6,940 nt of DNA from Myxococcales bacterium (GTDB taxonomy: Bacteria; Myxococcota; Myxococcia; Myxococcales; Myxococcaceae): positions 1-6,940 of the forward strand of contig VFKJ01000154.1 of NCBI GenBank assembly GCA_009885595.1, given 5' to 3'. The notes beneath the pieces are model-generated. The model saw nothing but the letters and a program-made list of their open reading frames with translations. It ran no database searches and was not told the origin of the DNA. Numbering within the stretch: position 1 is the stretch's first letter; the number at the start of each line of letters is the position of its first letter. Position numbers and translations under genes: made by a program. Below are positions 5,897-6,940 of the stretch, piece by piece.

Positions 5897-6871
5897 GTGA
5901 CCGAAGCCCCCGCAGTCCCCTCAGATCCGAAGCTCGATCGCCTCAGCTGGGGAGCGAGCGTGCCTTTCCTCGCGTTCCACCTGCTGGTGGGGCTCGTGTT
6001 CGTCACCGGCTTCAGGTGGGAATGGGCGCTGCTCGCGGTGGCCTCGTACGCGGTGCGCATGTTCGCCATCACCGCCGGCTACCACCGCTACTTCTCGCAT
6101 CGCTCCTTCAAGACGAGCCGGCTGGTGCAGTTCCTCCTCGCGTGGCTGGCGCAGATGAGCCTGCAGAAGGGCGTGCTCTGGTGGGCGGCGCATCACCGGC
6201 ACCACCACAAGTACTCCGACACCCCGCTGGACGTGCACTCGCCGGTGCGGCGCGGCTTCTGGTGGAGCCACATGGGGTGGATCCTCTCGCGGCGCTACGA
6301 CTCCACCAACTACGACGCCATCAAGGACTTCTCGCGTTTCCCCGAGCTGGTCTGGCTCAACGAGCACCACCTGGTGCCGGCGATCACCGGCGGGTTGCTC
6401 GCCTGGTTCTTCGGCGGCCTGCCGGGCCTGGTCTGGGCGGCCATCGTGCCCACCGTGCTCCTGTGGCACGCCACCTTCACCATCAACTCGCTCTCGCACG
6501 TGTTCGGCAGCCGCCGCTACCTGACCGCCGACACCAGCCGGAACAACTTCCTCCTCGCGCTGCTCACCTTCGGTGAGGGCTGGCACAACAACCACCACGC
6601 CTCGCAGAGCACCGCCAAGCAGGGCTGGTTCTGGTGGGAAGTCGATCTCACCTTCGCCTGCTTGAGGGTGCTCTCGTGGTTCGGCCTCGTGTGGGACCTG
6701 CGGCTCCCCCGCCCCGAGGCGAAGGACGCCCACCTTCACTACACCCCGGAACAGCGCCGCCAGCTCAAGGCCGAGAGCCGCTTCGGCATGCACCTGCCGC
6801 AGCGCCCGGTGCGGACCCCGGAAGCGCAGCCCGAAGTCGGCTTCGAGAATCCCCTGTACGCCAAGCGCTGA
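5897..6871 (+). CDS. Membrane fatty acid (acyl-CoA / acyl-lipid) delta-9-type desaturase
   Basis: This 324-residue di-iron membrane enzyme introduces a double bond into a fatty acyl chain, thereby tuning membrane fluidity. The three histidine boxes are complete: HRYFSH (63-68), HHRHHH (99-104, H-x2-HH from H100) and HNNHH (230-234) in the family context GEGWHNNHH. Accessory histidines H125 (SHMGW) and H201 (INSLSH) are also where stearoyl-CoA-desaturase relatives have iron ligands. Hydrophobic helices occur at about 22-39, 41-60, 77-95, 159-177 and 178-196. The C-terminal tail (about 270-324) is polar and has no cytochrome b5 domain, so an external electron donor is needed. Length fits bacterial DesC-like desaturases (about 300-400). 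GTG 5897 is preferred on ribosome-site spacing; TTG 5861 would add 12 residues (336 in total). Tandem TGAC repeats lie upstream. Regiospecificity (delta-9) follows from family resemblance only. Confidence 0.93.
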   Translation: MTEAPAVPSDPKLDRLSWGASVPFLAFHLLVGLVFVTGFRWEWALLAVASYAVRMFAITAGYHRYFSHRSFKTSRLVQFLLAWLAQMSLQKGVLWWAAHHRHHHKYSDTPLDVHSPVRRGFWWSHMGWILSRRYDSTNYDAIKDFSRFPELVWLNEHHLVPAITGGLLAWFFGGLPGLVWAAIVPTVLLWHATFTINSLSHVFGSRRYLTADTSRNNFLLALLTFGEGWHNNHHASQSTAKQGWFWWEVDLTFACLRVLSWFGLVWDLRLPRPEAKDAHLHYTPEQRRQLKAESRFGMHLPQRPVRTPEAQPEVGFENPLYAKR

Positions 6872-6887
6872 TCGGGGACGCGTCTCG

Positions 6888-6940
6888 TTACTGGCAGGCG
6901 CCGAAAGTCTGCACCACGCCCGAGCCGTTGGTGACGCCAC
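6888..6940 (-). CDS. C-terminal end of an unidentified protein (rest outside window)
   Basis: On the minus strand, reading in from 6938, the codons give GVTNGSGVVQTFGACQ and then TAA at 6888-6890. The stop lies 16 nt past the desaturase stop, so the two genes would be convergent. The Gly/Ser/Thr/Val-rich end with a penultimate cysteine resembles the tail of an exported, disulfide-containing protein, but 16 residues are too few for identification. The alternative reading frame on this strand gives arginine- and alanine-rich nonsense typical of the strand opposite a real gene. Confidence 0.4.
   Translation of the reverse strand, partial: GVTNGSGVVQTFGACQ

Noticed and set aside
5921..6940. A 339-codon open frame on the minus strand opposite the desaturase
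   Set aside because: Low-complexity antisense composition. The plus strand encodes a clear desaturase with three histidine boxes.

Overview
This is a GC-rich window with tightly packed genes. The composition, the GTG and TTG starts, and the mix of genes would fit a myxobacterium or a close relative in Myxococcota. That placement is inferred from style, not from a marker gene. Five genes are complete or nearly so, and two more are cut by the window edges. No rRNA, tRNA, CRISPR array, transposase, phage gene or toxin-antitoxin pair was seen.

Left block (1-2863, + strand) is a redox cluster. It opens with the last 37 codons of a 4Fe-4S ferredoxin-type protein. A 37-nt GC-rich palindromic repeat follows and runs directly into the start codon of a 711-residue Tat-exported molybdopterin oxidoreductase of the DMSO reductase superfamily. 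The next gene overlaps this one by ATGA and encodes a small membrane protein with three predicted helices and a PH-like cytoplasmic tail. Ferredoxin plus Tat-exported molybdoenzyme suggests an exported respiratory or detoxifying oxidoreductase fed by an iron-sulfur electron carrier. The substrate cannot be told from the sequence.

Middle (2864-3185) is a 322-nt gap between convergent genes. It holds the strongest unexplained signal in the window: a perfect 22-bp inverted repeat, extendable to 26 of 27 pairs, whose arms enclose 59 nt (2960-3072). A tRNA-dihydrouridine synthase of the DusB type follows on the minus strand (3186-4253).

Right block (4380-6871, + strand) holds a membrane-embedded M50 site-2-protease-like protein fused to a helical TPR-like C-terminal half, starting at TTG. 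A 101-nt gap with two copies of a TGAC-based 16-mer separates it from an acyl-lipid or acyl-CoA delta-9-type desaturase with all three histidine boxes. The window closes with the C-terminus of a minus-strand gene that converges on the desaturase.

Most of the coding content belongs to known families. I see no convincing new multi-gene system. The items most worth checking are the 2960-3072 inverted repeat, the repeat-derived leader of the molybdoenzyme gene, the membrane/PH protein coupled to that enzyme, and the TGAC repeats ahead of the desaturase.
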